Shown here piece by piece: positions 26,977 through 35,592 of a stretch of DNA of 64,000 nt; positions within the stretch are counted from its first letter, which is position 1, and each line of letters starts with the position of its first letter. The stretch spans positions 557,501 to 621,500 of the forward strand of contig NZ_CP115484.1 of the NCBI RefSeq assembly GCF_027627475.1, given 5' to 3'. The notes under the pieces were generated by a model, which did no database searches, was not told the DNA's origin, and saw only the letters and a list, made by a program, of their open reading frames with translations. The stretch comes from Paenibacillus sp. SYP-B4298 (GTDB lineage: Bacteria; Bacillota; Bacilli; Paenibacillales; Paenibacillaceae). Position numbers and translations under genes: made by a program.

Positions 26977-28038
26977 ATGAACGCAGAATTAGAGCTTTAC
27001 GATCTAACGATTATTGGCGGCGGTCCGGCAGGACTCTATGCTGCCTTCTACAGCGGCATGCGCGATATGAAGGTGAAGCTAATTGAGGCGAAGGAGGAAT
27101 TGGGTGGACGGCTGCTGCTTTACCCGGAGAAGATGATCTGGGATGTGGGCGGCGTCACGCCGATTCGCTGCGAGCAGTTGATTCGACAGTTGATTCAACA
27201 GGCGAATACCTTCGAGCCCACGATTGTACTCGGACAGCAGATCAGCCATATGGAGCGGCTGGCGGATGGCACCATGATGGTGACATCAGAAAGCGGCGAG
27301 CGACATCATACACGCACCCTCATCCTGGCACTCGGCTATGGGGTATTGAAGATGGCCAAGCTGGACATCGAAGGAGCGGATCGCTATGAGTTGACTAACC
27401 TGCACTACACCGTGCAGGAATTGGAGCATTTTAGAGACAAACGTGTGTTGATCTCAGGCGGCGGTGACTCGGCTGTGGATTGGGCCAATGAGTTGGAGTC
27501 GATCGCAGCTAGTGTGACGGTTGTTCATAGACGGGAGCATTTCGGCGGCCATGAGAAGAACGTGAGGCGCATGAAGGAATCGACGGTGGATGTTCGCACC
27601 CCATATGCGTTATCCCAATTGTACGGGAATGAGGCCGGTGATGCGATTGAGGCGGTAAGCATCGCTTTGGTAAATGCGCAAGGAGAATTAGAGGGTGACA
27701 CGGAGTGGCTGGAGGTAGACGAGGTGATCGTGAACCACGGCTTGCGCGGCGATTTTGGTTCAATTAAAGACTGGGGGATGGTGATGGGGGAATGGGATAT
27801 TCCCGTCAATGAAAAGTTGTCCTCGAATCTGCCCGGGATCTTTGTTGCTGGTGACACCGCCGACTATGTCACCAAGGTTCGGCTGATTGCCGGGGCATTC
27901 ACCGATGCAGTTCTTGCCGTAAACAATGCCAAGAAATACATGGATCCGGAAGCAAGCGGGATGGCGAGAGTATCCTCGCATAACAGCATCTTTAAGGAAA
28001 AGAACAAGGCTTTGGGAGTGTCAGAGGAAGATTCATAA
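26977..28038 (+). CDS. Ferredoxin-NADP(+) reductase-like flavoprotein
   Basis: 353 aa. FAD motif [14 protein letters not shown] at the N-terminus, NAD(P) motif [11 protein letters not shown] in the middle, and the C-terminal FAD segment [11 protein letters not shown]. The CxxC pair of thioredoxin reductases is missing, placing it with the thioredoxin-reductase-like ferredoxin reductases (YumC type). AGGAGGAG precedes the ATG, 18 bases after the exporter. In this operon it may supply electrons for reductive release of iron from the imported siderophore; that role is inferred from context. Confidence 0.88.
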   Translation: MNAELELYDLTIIGGGPAGLYAAFYSGMRDMKVKLIEAKEELGGRLLLYPEKMIWDVGGVTPIRCEQLIRQLIQQANTFEPTIVLGQQISHMERLADGTMMVTSESGERHHTRTLILALGYGVLKMAKLDIEGADRYELTNLHYTVQELEHFRDKRVLISGGGDSAVDWANELESIAASVTVVHRREHFGGHEKNVRRMKESTVDVRTPYALSQLYGNEAGDAIEAVSIALVNAQGELEGDTEWLEVDEVIVNHGLRGDFGSIKDWGMVMGEWDIPVNEKLSSNLPGIFVAGDTADYVTKVRLIAGAFTDAVLAVNNAKKYMDPEASGMARVSSHNSIFKEKNKALGVSEEDS

Positions 28039-28045
28039 CATCTTT

Positions 28046-28118
28046 TAGGGCCTGTCTTCAAACCAGCTCAAGGACATCGGTAAAATCTACTCCAGCCGGA
28101 TAGTGAAGACACGCCCTA
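28046..28118. mobile_element. 73-bp mini-element with 15-bp terminal inverted repeats
   Basis: TAGGGCCTGTCTTCA (28046-28060) and TGAAGACACGCCCTA (28104-28118) pair at 13 of 15 positions. The 43 bases between carry no gene. The ends look like those of IS5/IS1182-type elements. It lies directly behind the flavoprotein gene. Confidence 0.45.
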
Positions 28119-28146
28119 GAATTTCAGTACAGTAGCAAAAACTAAT

Positions 28147-28244
28147 TCCATTATATGTAAATAAAATCCCGAAGGTTGCCAACAAATCGATGATGGCTCA
28201 CAAATTGTATTCCCCAATCTCCCACACCATCGATCTACTGGATA
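28147..28244. repeat. Dispersed repeat, copy 2
   Basis: Second copy of the segment at 16145-16241, same orientation, about 11 differences in 98 positions by hand. The minus-strand frame has a TAG and a frameshift, so this copy cannot code. It lies between the mini-element and the terminator that ends the region. Confidence 0.75.
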
Positions 28245-28287
28245 TGAGCGGGTTCAATATCTGCTGCTGTAGCGTCGGTAACAACAA

Positions 28288-28322
28288 CAGCCTTAGTTCG
28301 GGCGCGCCCGGACTAAGGCTGT
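28288..28322. terminator. Bidirectional hairpin between the iron operon and the mannoside genes
   Basis: ACAGCCTTAGT and ACTAAGGCTGT flank a GC-rich centre (TCGGGCGCGCCCGG) that is itself palindromic. The stem is about 17 bp. It lies between convergent genes ending at 28038 (+) and 28348 (-). Confidence 0.7.
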
Positions 28323-28347
28323 GTGTTCTGTTACAGACACTTGCCGT

Positions 28348-29520
28348 TCACTGCAGCGCCAGATTGTGCTCAATCAGCTCGATGCGCTGAGCGACAGAGG
28401 CGAAGGAGCGCATCGCGTCCTGTGGTGTATGCAGCACATAATCTAGCAGTCGGTCGACGCTTGTTGACGCAACATGAATGCGGGTATCCGAAGAGGCATA
28501 GTAGATATACACTTCACCGTTATCGGCTGCAATGACGCCGTTGCAGAAGACGACATTGGAGACATCGCCGATTCGCTCGTCGCCCTCGGGTGCAATCAGA
28601 TAGCCGCCAGGCCGATGGGTGACATGATAGGGCTTCTCCAGATCGGAGAGGAAGGCGTAGAGCACATAACGCAGTCCTGCTGCTGTATTTCTGACTCCGT
28701 GGGCGATGTGCAGCCAGCCGCGCTTCGTTTTGATTGGCGCCGGCCCCTGGCCGTTCTTTACTTCTTTGATTGTATGATAATACCGTTCGTCGATGATCAT
28801 CTCCTTGTCAATCACCGCATGCTCGATGGAGGCGGACAGTCCCCAGCCGATGCCGCCGCCCGAGCCGGTGTCAATGAAGCCATCCTGCGGACGTGTATAG
28901 AAGGCATAGTGTCCGTCGACGAATTCCGGGTGCAGCACGACGTTGCGCTGCTGAGCGGACGCTGTCTTCAGATCATCGAGGCGCTCCCAGCTTGTCAGAT
29001 CCTTGGTGCGAGCGATGCCGCATTGGGCGATAGCGCTGGACAGATCTCCCGGAACTGCGTCCGGGTCCTTGCGCTCGGTGCAGAACAGGCCGTAGATCCA
29101 GCCATCCTCATGTGCTACCAGGCGCATATCGTAGACATTCGTATCGGGAACCTCCGTCTCTGGCAGAACGACCGGACGGTCCCAGAAGCGGAAGCCGTCT
29201 ACGCCGTTATCACTTTCAGCAACCGCAAAAAATGATTTCCGGTCAGCGCCTTCCACACGGGCTATCAGATAAAATTTCCCGTTTAAAGAGATGGCTCCGG
29301 GATTAAAAACCGCGTTAACCCCAATCCGTTCGGAGAAATAAGGGTTCGTTGCCGGGTCGAAATCATATTTCCAGATCAGCGGAGCGTGCGCTGCTGTCAA
29401 TACAGGATAGTGATACCGGTCATAGACTCCGTTTCCGGCAGGAACGATGTCATTGCGGCGGGCAATAAGCGACTCGTATTGCTCTGTCAGAAGCTGTTTT
29501 CTTTGTTCAAAAATCCCCAT
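28348..29520 (-). CDS. 4-O-beta-D-mannosyl-D-glucose phosphorylase (GH130)
   Basis: 390 aa, the same length as the Bacteroides fragilis enzyme as I recall it. Extended segments agree with that family: [48 protein letters not shown] and [19 protein letters not shown]. The catalytic acid should be Asp131 in TNVYDMRL. It splits mannosyl-beta-1,4-glucose with phosphate into mannose-1-phosphate and glucose. GAGGGAG precedes the ATG. Located downstream of the cellobiose 2-epimerase that would make its substrate from mannobiose. Cytoplasmic. Confidence 0.92.
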   Translation of the reverse strand: MGIFEQRKQLLTEQYESLIARRNDIVPAGNGVYDRYHYPVLTAAHAPLIWKYDFDPATNPYFSERIGVNAVFNPGAISLNGKFYLIARVEGADRKSFFAVAESDNGVDGFRFWDRPVVLPETEVPDTNVYDMRLVAHEDGWIYGLFCTERKDPDAVPGDLSSAIAQCGIARTKDLTSWERLDDLKTASAQQRNVVLHPEFVDGHYAFYTRPQDGFIDTGSGGGIGWGLSASIEHAVIDKEMIIDERYYHTIKEVKNGQGPAPIKTKRGWLHIAHGVRNTAAGLRYVLYAFLSDLEKPYHVTHRPGGYLIAPEGDERIGDVSNVVFCNGVIAADNGEVYIYYASSDTRIHVASTSVDRLLDYVLHTPQDAMRSFASVAQRIELIEHNLALQ

Positions 29521-29555
29521 ATGAACTCCCTCGCTTTATGATGGTATAAGGCATG

Positions 29556-30743
29556 CTAGGCCAAGCGCTCCAGCAATTCCAGACAGGCTCTGCTGTTATG
29601 ATAAGGGCACTTCCAGGCGCTGACCTTGGGCTCATGCGGCAGCGGCCTGCCTGCCTGATCTACTCCCCAGTGCCATTCGCCGTCCGCCTTATCGACAATG
29701 TATGTCTTGATAAAATGCCAGGCGTTCAGCGCGGCGGTCCTGTAAGACGCATTGCCGGATAACTGGTAAGCATTGTAGAACCCGACCATTGCTTCCGCTT
29801 GCGGCCACCAGTCTTTGTTCGCATCGGTCAGACCGCCGCCGTCAGCCTCGTTCCAGATGCCGCCGTCGTTGTCGGTACCGTTCTCATAGACAGCCTGAGC
29901 CATATCCACAGCGACTCGTCTGACTCTGTCCAGCAGCTCATGGTCGCCGAGCACCTCTGCGGCCTCCACGAGCAGCCAGCTTCCCTCGATGTCGTGCCCG
30001 TAGGAGACATGATCGCTTTTTACCTCCCAATCCTCTCCGAAAAAGAGCCGGAAGCCGTGCTGATCGGGATCAATAATGTGCTGGAGCGTAAGTTGAATTA
30101 ATTCACTCAAGCTATTCCGCAGCTCATCGGATGTCCAGACGCGGTACAGATTCGTATAGGCCTCCATCACATGGAGATGTGTATTCATCGATTTCTTTTC
30201 GTTCAAGTCCTTATCGCTGAGGCTGAGGTTCGCAGTCGGCTTCCAGTCACGTGACAGCGCCTCGATGTAGCCCTGATGAACCTGATCATGCGCATGCTGC
30301 TCAAGCAGCCGGTAGACGGCAATGGCTGTCTGGAGGGCGTCGTCTGTCTGGAAGGCGCGGTAATACTCTGTAAGGGCATAGATTACGAAGGATTGGCCGT
30401 AGACCTGCTTTTTTAACTCAGACGGTTTTCCTGCATAATCGACACTCCAGTAAAAACCGCCATACTCCTTGTCCTGAAAGTGTTTCATTATATACCTGTA
30501 GGAGCGCTCGGCAATTTCCGCGTAGTTCACTTCTGGGAAATAACGGTAGGCGGCAGAGAAGGTCCACAAAATACGGGCATTCAGCACAAGCCCCTTGTCC
30601 GACGCGGCACGTATCTCCATCTGATGATTAATCTCGCCGATGAAGCCGCCGTGGCTGGTGTCGGTCGTCCGGCTGATCCAGAAGGGGAGAATGTTCTCCA
30701 GAAGCTCCGCCCGCAGCTCATCCGACCATTGCTTGTTATCCAC
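29556..30743 (-). CDS. Cellobiose/mannobiose 2-epimerase
   Basis: 395 aa, AGE-family (alpha/alpha)6 barrel. Catalytic histidines are visible in NTHLHVMEAYTNLYRVW and SYGHDIEGSW, with WWPQAEAMVGF and the C-terminal KCPYHNSRACLE. It converts the reducing-end mannose of beta-1,4-mannobiose to glucose, feeding the GH130 phosphorylase 35 bases downstream. The start is a GTG at 30743 behind AGGAGAGG. Upstream, 30905-30930 holds a sequence shared with the promoter of the sugar ABC operon, so both are probably under the LacI regulator. Confidence 0.9.
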   Translation of the reverse strand: MDNKQWSDELRAELLENILPFWISRTTDTSHGGFIGEINHQMEIRAASDKGLVLNARILWTFSAAYRYFPEVNYAEIAERSYRYIMKHFQDKEYGGFYWSVDYAGKPSELKKQVYGQSFVIYALTEYYRAFQTDDALQTAIAVYRLLEQHAHDQVHQGYIEALSRDWKPTANLSLSDKDLNEKKSMNTHLHVMEAYTNLYRVWTSDELRNSLSELIQLTLQHIIDPDQHGFRLFFGEDWEVKSDHVSYGHDIEGSWLLVEAAEVLGDHELLDRVRRVAVDMAQAVYENGTDNDGGIWNEADGGGLTDANKDWWPQAEAMVGFYNAYQLSGNASYRTAALNAWHFIKTYIVDKADGEWHWGVDQAGRPLPHEPKVSAWKCPYHNSRACLELLERLA

Positions 30744-30904
30744 CTTGAATCCTCTCCTTCTGCAGATGGGGTGAAAGCTGACTTGTGAAAACCTTGCACT
30801 TATCTAGATTCAATAGACAACACCTCGAAATGAATGAATGGGCGGATGATTGTCTTCTGAAGGAAGGGGAAAGCACGCCGCCTAAATTTAATATACGAGA
30901 TAAA

Positions 30905-30930
30905 GGTTAAGTTATCAATACAAATTACTT
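30905..30930 (-). promoter_or_regulatory. Predicted LacI-family operator upstream of the epimerase gene
   Basis: On the minus strand AAGTAATTTGTATTGATAAC(TTAA) closely resembles the site at 32352-32372 next to the ABC-operon promoter (AGTAATTTATCGATAACTTA). The shared halves are AGTAATTT and GATAACTTAA; the spacing differs by two bases. Confidence 0.55.
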
Positions 30931-30933
30931 AAT

Positions 30934-30988
30934 AAAACAAAAACGTTAACCTAATTTATAAACTAAATTAAGTTAATGTTTTTGTTTT
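30934..30988 (-). terminator. Long AT-rich hairpin behind the LacI gene
   Basis: Arms of 24 bases (30934-30957 and 30965-30988) pair with two mismatches around a 7-base loop. On the minus strand the stem ends in GTTTTTGTTTT. It lies 17 bases past the stop of the LacI-type gene and separates it from the epimerase transcript. Confidence 0.75.
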
Positions 30989-31005
30989 CACTGCTGTTTC
31001 TTCGG

Positions 31006-32013
31006 TTATCCCAGCTTTTTGACCGAATCGCGGTAAATAATGTTTCCTGGAATGAGCACACGGCCGTTCTGACGGCTGGAGCCGGCTATTTTCTCCATAA
31101 TGAACTTTACCGTCGTTTCCGCCATCAGGCTTACATCCACTTCAACGGTTGTCAATTGGGGGTTGAGCAAGGTGGCGTACACATCATTATCGAAGCCAAC
31201 GACCGAGCAGTCATCAGGTACGTGGTAGCCGTCTGCAGTAAGACGCTCATAGAGGTTATAGGCTACCTGGTCGCAGTTGCAGACAAAGGCTGTCGGCATC
31301 TTATCGGGAAGTTCAATGTTGATAAACACTCCGCGCTCGTCGCGGTCATTCAGAATGAGCCGATCCTCCAGAGCAAGTCCATGCTCAAGCAAAGACTTGT
31401 AATAACCGAGGAAGCGATCCTGAATGCTGCTTGTCGAATAAATATTGCCGACGTAAGCGATCTCGCGATGCCCCATCCGCAGCAGATAGTTCGTTAGCTC
31501 GTATGCACCGTAGAAATTATCGGTGACAATGGAGTCGATCTCGGCATGCTCGTCGTAAAAATCAAGGAACAGCTTGGGCAATTTCATTTTTTGGACGGTC
31601 TCGATATAAGGCTTGCTGACCTGACCCAGAATAACGATGCCGTCCACCTTGCTCTCGTTGTAAATTCTCGGAAAGTTGAGCTGCTCCTCATCCTCATTGC
31701 TCAAAATATTGAGGATGCCAAAGTAACCGAACCGATCAAGATGCAGCGAAATTTGCTGATACACACGCATATAGAAAGAATCATTAATGCCGGTAAACCG
31801 TTGCGGGATCATAACCCCGACGTTATAAGACAGCCCTTCCTTAATTGTTTTGGCTGCAGAGTTATATCTATAACCAAGCTCGTCGGCAACCTTTTTGATT
31901 TTGAGCTTCAGGCTGTCGCTGACGCCTTCCTTATCGCTTAACGCCTTGGATACCGTAACGCTGCTGACTCCTAGCGTATTTGCGATATCTTTCATCGTAA
32001 TGTTGTTTTTCAT
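31006..32013 (-). CDS. LacI-family transcriptional regulator of the mannoside locus
   Basis: 335 aa. The N-terminal helix-turn-helix ITMKDIANTLGVSSVTVSKA with hinge LGYRYNSAAKTI is typical, followed by a periplasmic-binding-type ligand domain (MGHREIAYVG, DCSVVGFDNDVYATLLNPQL). It lies between two divergent transport and enzyme groups and probably represses both in the absence of a manno-oligosaccharide. Candidate operators are at 30905-30930 and 32352-32372. A palindromic repeat element is inserted between this gene and the ABC operon. Confidence 0.88.
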   Translation of the reverse strand: MKNNITMKDIANTLGVSSVTVSKALSDKEGVSDSLKLKIKKVADELGYRYNSAAKTIKEGLSYNVGVMIPQRFTGINDSFYMRVYQQISLHLDRFGYFGILNILSNEDEEQLNFPRIYNESKVDGIVILGQVSKPYIETVQKMKLPKLFLDFYDEHAEIDSIVTDNFYGAYELTNYLLRMGHREIAYVGNIYSTSSIQDRFLGYYKSLLEHGLALEDRLILNDRDERGVFINIELPDKMPTAFVCNCDQVAYNLYERLTADGYHVPDDCSVVGFDNDVYATLLNPQLTTVEVDVSLMAETTVKFIMEKIAGSSRQNGRVLIPGNIIYRDSVKKLG

Positions 32014-32072
32014 CCTATCTATTCACCATCCCAGAAATGTAGATTAAAGCGGAATCAGCAAGTTATTCAGCC

Positions 32073-32240
32073 ACTAGGGTGTGTATGCAAACTCCGCAAG
32101 GAGCAGATGTTGCCGAATTTTCGTTCCATGCCAGGCGCTTTTTCGCAGGCGTACCGGGGTACGCCTGCGAAAAGCAACGCAGCAGGGAGCGAAAAGGCGG
32201 GGATAGATGCCCTTATGCGGGTTTGCATACACGCCCTAGT
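32073..32240. mobile_element. 168-bp palindromic MITE-like element
   Basis: The ends ACTAGGGTGTGTATGCAAAC and GTTTGCATACACGCCCTAGT are inverted repeats with one mismatch in 20. The centre is a hairpin of about 18 bp (GCTTTTTCGCAGGCGTACC / GGTACGCCTGCGAAAAGC, 32137-32175). Sequences between ends and centre are also partly complementary, so the whole element can fold on itself. No gene inside. Flanked by AT-rich DNA. Confidence 0.75.
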
Positions 32241-32317
32241 ATACAACTAAGCTAACAGGAGATAAAGTATTTTCAGTGCTTAACAAAAGTCTAAATGGGA
32301 GAGAACTTAAATAAATA

Positions 32318-32372
32318 TTGACAAGGAAGCGTCTTCAAAATAGACTGTAGTAGTAATTTATCGATAACTTAA
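32318..32372 (+). promoter_or_regulatory. Promoter and predicted LacI operator of the mannoside ABC operon
   Basis: TTGACA at 32318-32323, 17 bp, then TAGACT at 32341-32346. Just downstream AGTAATTTATCGATAACTTA (32352-32371) contains the palindrome TTATCGATAA and matches the site before the epimerase gene. A repressor there would overlap the transcription start. Confidence 0.7.
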
Positions 32373-32399
32373 TAAAATTAAGAGAGGGGATTAAGCGGA

Positions 32400-33740
32400 A
32401 TGACAAAAAGAAAGCTTGCTATCGGTTTCTTGTCATTAAATTTGTTTGCTGCTGTACTCGCCGGTTGCTCAGGAAATAACAATGGCAGCATTGCTCCCGT
32501 AGCGGGGACCAATAACAGCGGAAGCGAAGCGAACGCTTCAGGACCATCCGGTGAGATTACAGTCATTACCCAAAGAACGGATATTGTTGATACGGTATTT
32601 AAGGATTATGCAACCGAATTCAATAAAACCTACCCGGATGTAAAGGTGAAGTTTCAAGCGCTTTCCGATTATGAAGGTCAAATTACAGTCCGTATGAATT
32701 CCAAGGATTACGGTGATGTACTGCTGCTGCCGACGAGCATACCTCTGGCGGATACACCGGAATTTTTTGAGCCGCTTGGCAGCTTTGACGAGCTGAGCAA
32801 GGAATACATCGGTCTGGAGGAGCGCACAGTTGACGGGCAAGCCTATGGCATCCCTCTGGCCGTCAATTTCTCCGGCGTCTTGTATAACAAAAAGGTATTC
32901 GAGGATGCAGGAGTCACGAAGGCGCCGCGTACACCGGATGAGTTCCTCGCAGCGCTGAAGGCTATCAAGGAAAAGGGAGACGCTATTCCGCTGTACACCA
33001 ACTATGCGGACAGTTGGCCGCTTACCCAGTGGGAAGCCGTGCTGACCACAGTAGCTGGCCGTGTGGATTATGTCAATATCGAGCAGCCAAACACAGATGA
33101 TAACTTTGTGGCGGGACAGCCGCATTATGAGCTGTATAAGTTAATGTATGATGCAGCTAAGGAAGGTCTGATCGAGCCTGACCCGACGACGACAAACTGG
33201 GAATCCTCAAAGGCGGATATGGCTAACGGCAAAATCGGGGCGATGGTGCTGGGCTCCTGGGCGATCGGCCAGGTACAGGGCCTTGCAGCGAATAAAGATC
33301 ATATCGCATACATGCCATTCCCTACCAATGCACAGCAAGTCATCATGCCCTTGGCGGACGATTACATGCTGGGTATCAGCAAGTACAGCAAGAACAAGGA
33401 AGCCGCACGAGCCTGGATTGACTGGTTCATCCAGAAATCCGGTTACCCGACAGAGCAGGCTGGCGGCATGAATCCGCTTGTAGGCTCCCCGCTTCCTGAT
33501 GCGCTCAAGCAATTTGAAGGAACCGATGTGTTGTTCGAGCTTCAGTCGCCGGCCAACGCCGGTCAGGAGGGGCTGGTTGACAAAATCGACAGGGAAGGCG
33601 AAATCGGCCTGTGGCAGCCGGAATTCAAGAAGCGCATCATTGAAGCAGCTATCGGCAATACCAGTGAATCCTATGACGATATCATGAAGGATCTGAATGA
33701 TACATGGGTGAAGGCTCGGGCCAAGGTTCTGAGTGAATAG
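32400..33740 (+). CDS. Sugar ABC transporter substrate-binding lipoprotein
   Basis: 446 aa, family 1 solute-binding protein. Signal peptide with lipobox LAGC (Cys23), then a Ser/Asn-rich linker and the binding domain with GIPLAVNFSGVLYNKKVFE and NGKIGAMVLGSWAIGQV. It captures an oligosaccharide outside the membrane for the two permeases that follow. No ATPase gene is in this operon; a shared MsmK/MsmX-type ATPase elsewhere is the usual solution. GAGGGGA precedes the ATG. Likely ligands are manno-oligosaccharides, inferred from the enzymes around it. Confidence 0.9.
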   Translation: MTKRKLAIGFLSLNLFAAVLAGCSGNNNGSIAPVAGTNNSGSEANASGPSGEITVITQRTDIVDTVFKDYATEFNKTYPDVKVKFQALSDYEGQITVRMNSKDYGDVLLLPTSIPLADTPEFFEPLGSFDELSKEYIGLEERTVDGQAYGIPLAVNFSGVLYNKKVFEDAGVTKAPRTPDEFLAALKAIKEKGDAIPLYTNYADSWPLTQWEAVLTTVAGRVDYVNIEQPNTDDNFVAGQPHYELYKLMYDAAKEGLIEPDPTTTNWESSKADMANGKIGAMVLGSWAIGQVQGLAANKDHIAYMPFPTNAQQVIMPLADDYMLGISKYSKNKEAARAWIDWFIQKSGYPTEQAGGMNPLVGSPLPDALKQFEGTDVLFELQSPANAGQEGLVDKIDREGEIGLWQPEFKKRIIEAAIGNTSESYDDIMKDLNDTWVKARAKVLSE

Positions 33741-33849
33741 CCGTTAGCGGCTTCATCAGACCGGGTCGTTCAGGGAGGCGCTCGGCGCTTCCCCCTGCTC
33801 GGCACATTAACAAACACACAGAGAGCATGAGCAATTGGAGGTGTGAGTG

Positions 33850-34725
33850 GTGTTCAAAAACCTGAGCTACAACACCCAACGGAAAATGATGATCTTTGCC
33901 TTCTCTTTCATTCCGGTGGCTTTGCTATTTACATTTGCGTACTTGCCCGTATTTAACATGTTCATGTACAGCTTTACCAACTGGAACGGCTACAGCAAAA
34001 ATTTTGATTATGTTGGATTGGAGAACTACAGAACGATTTTTACAGATTCCAAATACTTTACCGTCTTTAAAGTAAGCTTGTATTACTTTGCCGGCTCGTT
34101 TGTGCAGATGGGGATCGCCTTGTATTTTGCGACGATTCTGAGCACCAATGTCCGGTTCAAAAACTTCTTCAAGGGCGTTCTGTTCTTTCCCTATCTGCTC
34201 AACGGGGTGGCGATCGGCTTTATCTTCCTGATCTTCTTCCGGCCAGACGGAACGCTGGATACGCTGCTGCAGGCGCTTGGCTTGGGGGCCTATACGCAGG
34301 GCTGGCTGCTCAATCCGAATATCATTAATATTTCTCTGGCCGGCGCATCCATCTGGCGCTATATGGGCTTTAATTTCGTCATTTTCCTAGGGGCGATCTC
34401 TTCCATAAGCAAGGATATCTACGAAGCCGCAGATATTGACGGAGCGAACCGCTGGCACCAGTTCCGTCATATTATTCTGCCAAGCATTAAGAGCATCGTT
34501 CAGCTCAATCTGATTCTGTCGATCAGTGGCGCCATCAGCGCATTCGATATTCCTTACATTATGACCGGCGGGTCCAACGGCAGTAATACCTTCGTCATTC
34601 AGACCGTGACAACGGCGTTCAAGTACAACAAGCTGGGTCTTGCTTCGGCGATGGCGGTCGTTCTGCTGTTCATCGTTATTCTGGTAACGCTGCTGCAGCG
34701 GATTTTCATCAAGGAGGACAAGTAG
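33850..34725 (+). CDS. Sugar ABC transporter permease, MalF type
   Basis: 291 aa, six transmembrane segments. The cytoplasmic ATPase-contact loop is EAADIDGANRWHQFRHIILP. Two GTG codons (33847, 33850) follow GGAGGTG; the second has the better spacing. Preceded by a 110-base gap after the binding protein gene and followed by the partner permease one base further. Confidence 0.9.
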   Translation: MFKNLSYNTQRKMMIFAFSFIPVALLFTFAYLPVFNMFMYSFTNWNGYSKNFDYVGLENYRTIFTDSKYFTVFKVSLYYFAGSFVQMGIALYFATILSTNVRFKNFFKGVLFFPYLLNGVAIGFIFLIFFRPDGTLDTLLQALGLGAYTQGWLLNPNIINISLAGASIWRYMGFNFVIFLGAISSISKDIYEAADIDGANRWHQFRHIILPSIKSIVQLNLILSISGAISAFDIPYIMTGGSNGSNTFVIQTVTTAFKYNKLGLASAMAVVLLFIVILVTLLQRIFIKEDK

Positions 34726-34726
34726 G

Positions 34727-35560
34727 ATGCACACGGTGAGGTATACAGTAGCCAATGTTCTGAAATATGTTAGCCTGCTCCTTGGTGCGTTCGGAGCGCT
34801 GGTTCCGATTGTAGTCGTCCTGTTCGCTTCCCTGAAGACCAACAAGGAGTATGGGGATACAAGTCCGTTAACTCTACCGGATAACTGGATGAATCTGGTT
34901 AACTACTCCAAGGCGTTCATCAACGGTAAAATGCTGCTTGGCTTTGCCAATACCATGATTATTGTCATTATCTCCATTATCGGTGCATCATTGCTAGGGG
35001 CGATGATCGCTTATGTGCTCAACCGGTTCCAATTCCGCGGTAAAAAGCTGCTGATCGGCGCCTTTCTGCTGGCTACACTCATTCCCGGCGTCACGACCCA
35101 GGTTGCTACCTTTCGTATTATTACCGCTCTGCACCTGGTAGATACGCGCTTCGCTCCGATTCTTCTATACTTGGGCACCGATATTATTGCGGTCTATATC
35201 TTCATGCAGTTTCTTAACTCCATCTCGGATTCACTGGATGAGTCGGCCATGCTGGATGGTGCTTCTTATTTCACGATCTTCTGGAAGATTATTCTGCCAC
35301 TGCTGGCCCCGGCCGTCGTAACGGTCATTATTGTAAAAGGCGTAAACATCTATAACGATTTCTATACTCCGTTTCTATATATGCCAAGCGAGCATCTCCA
35401 GGTGCTCTCGACAGCATTATTCAAATTTAAAGGGCCCTACGGCTCGCAATGGGAGGTCATCAGCGCCGGAATCATGATTACCATCATTCCGATTCTGATT
35501 ATTTTCCTGGCCCTTCAGAAGTACATATACAACGGGTTTGCACAAGGTTCAGTTAAATAG
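34727..35560 (+). CDS. Sugar ABC transporter permease, MalG type
   Basis: 277 aa, six transmembrane segments with the loop DESAMLDGASYFTIFWKIIL, the EAA motif variant of MalG proteins. It heterodimerises with the preceding permease. AAGGAGG inside the end of the preceding gene serves as its ribosome site. Confidence 0.9.
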   Translation: MHTVRYTVANVLKYVSLLLGAFGALVPIVVVLFASLKTNKEYGDTSPLTLPDNWMNLVNYSKAFINGKMLLGFANTMIIVIISIIGASLLGAMIAYVLNRFQFRGKKLLIGAFLLATLIPGVTTQVATFRIITALHLVDTRFAPILLYLGTDIIAVYIFMQFLNSISDSLDESAMLDGASYFTIFWKIILPLLAPAVVTVIIVKGVNIYNDFYTPFLYMPSEHLQVLSTALFKFKGPYGSQWEVISAGIMITIIPILIIFLALQKYIYNGFAQGSVK

Positions 35561-35592
35561 AGAATATGATCTATTGTGGAAGGGGTACTAAT

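Noticed and set aside
26977-28038. Thioredoxin reductase
   Set aside because: The redox-active CxxC pair that should follow the NAD(P) motif is missing.
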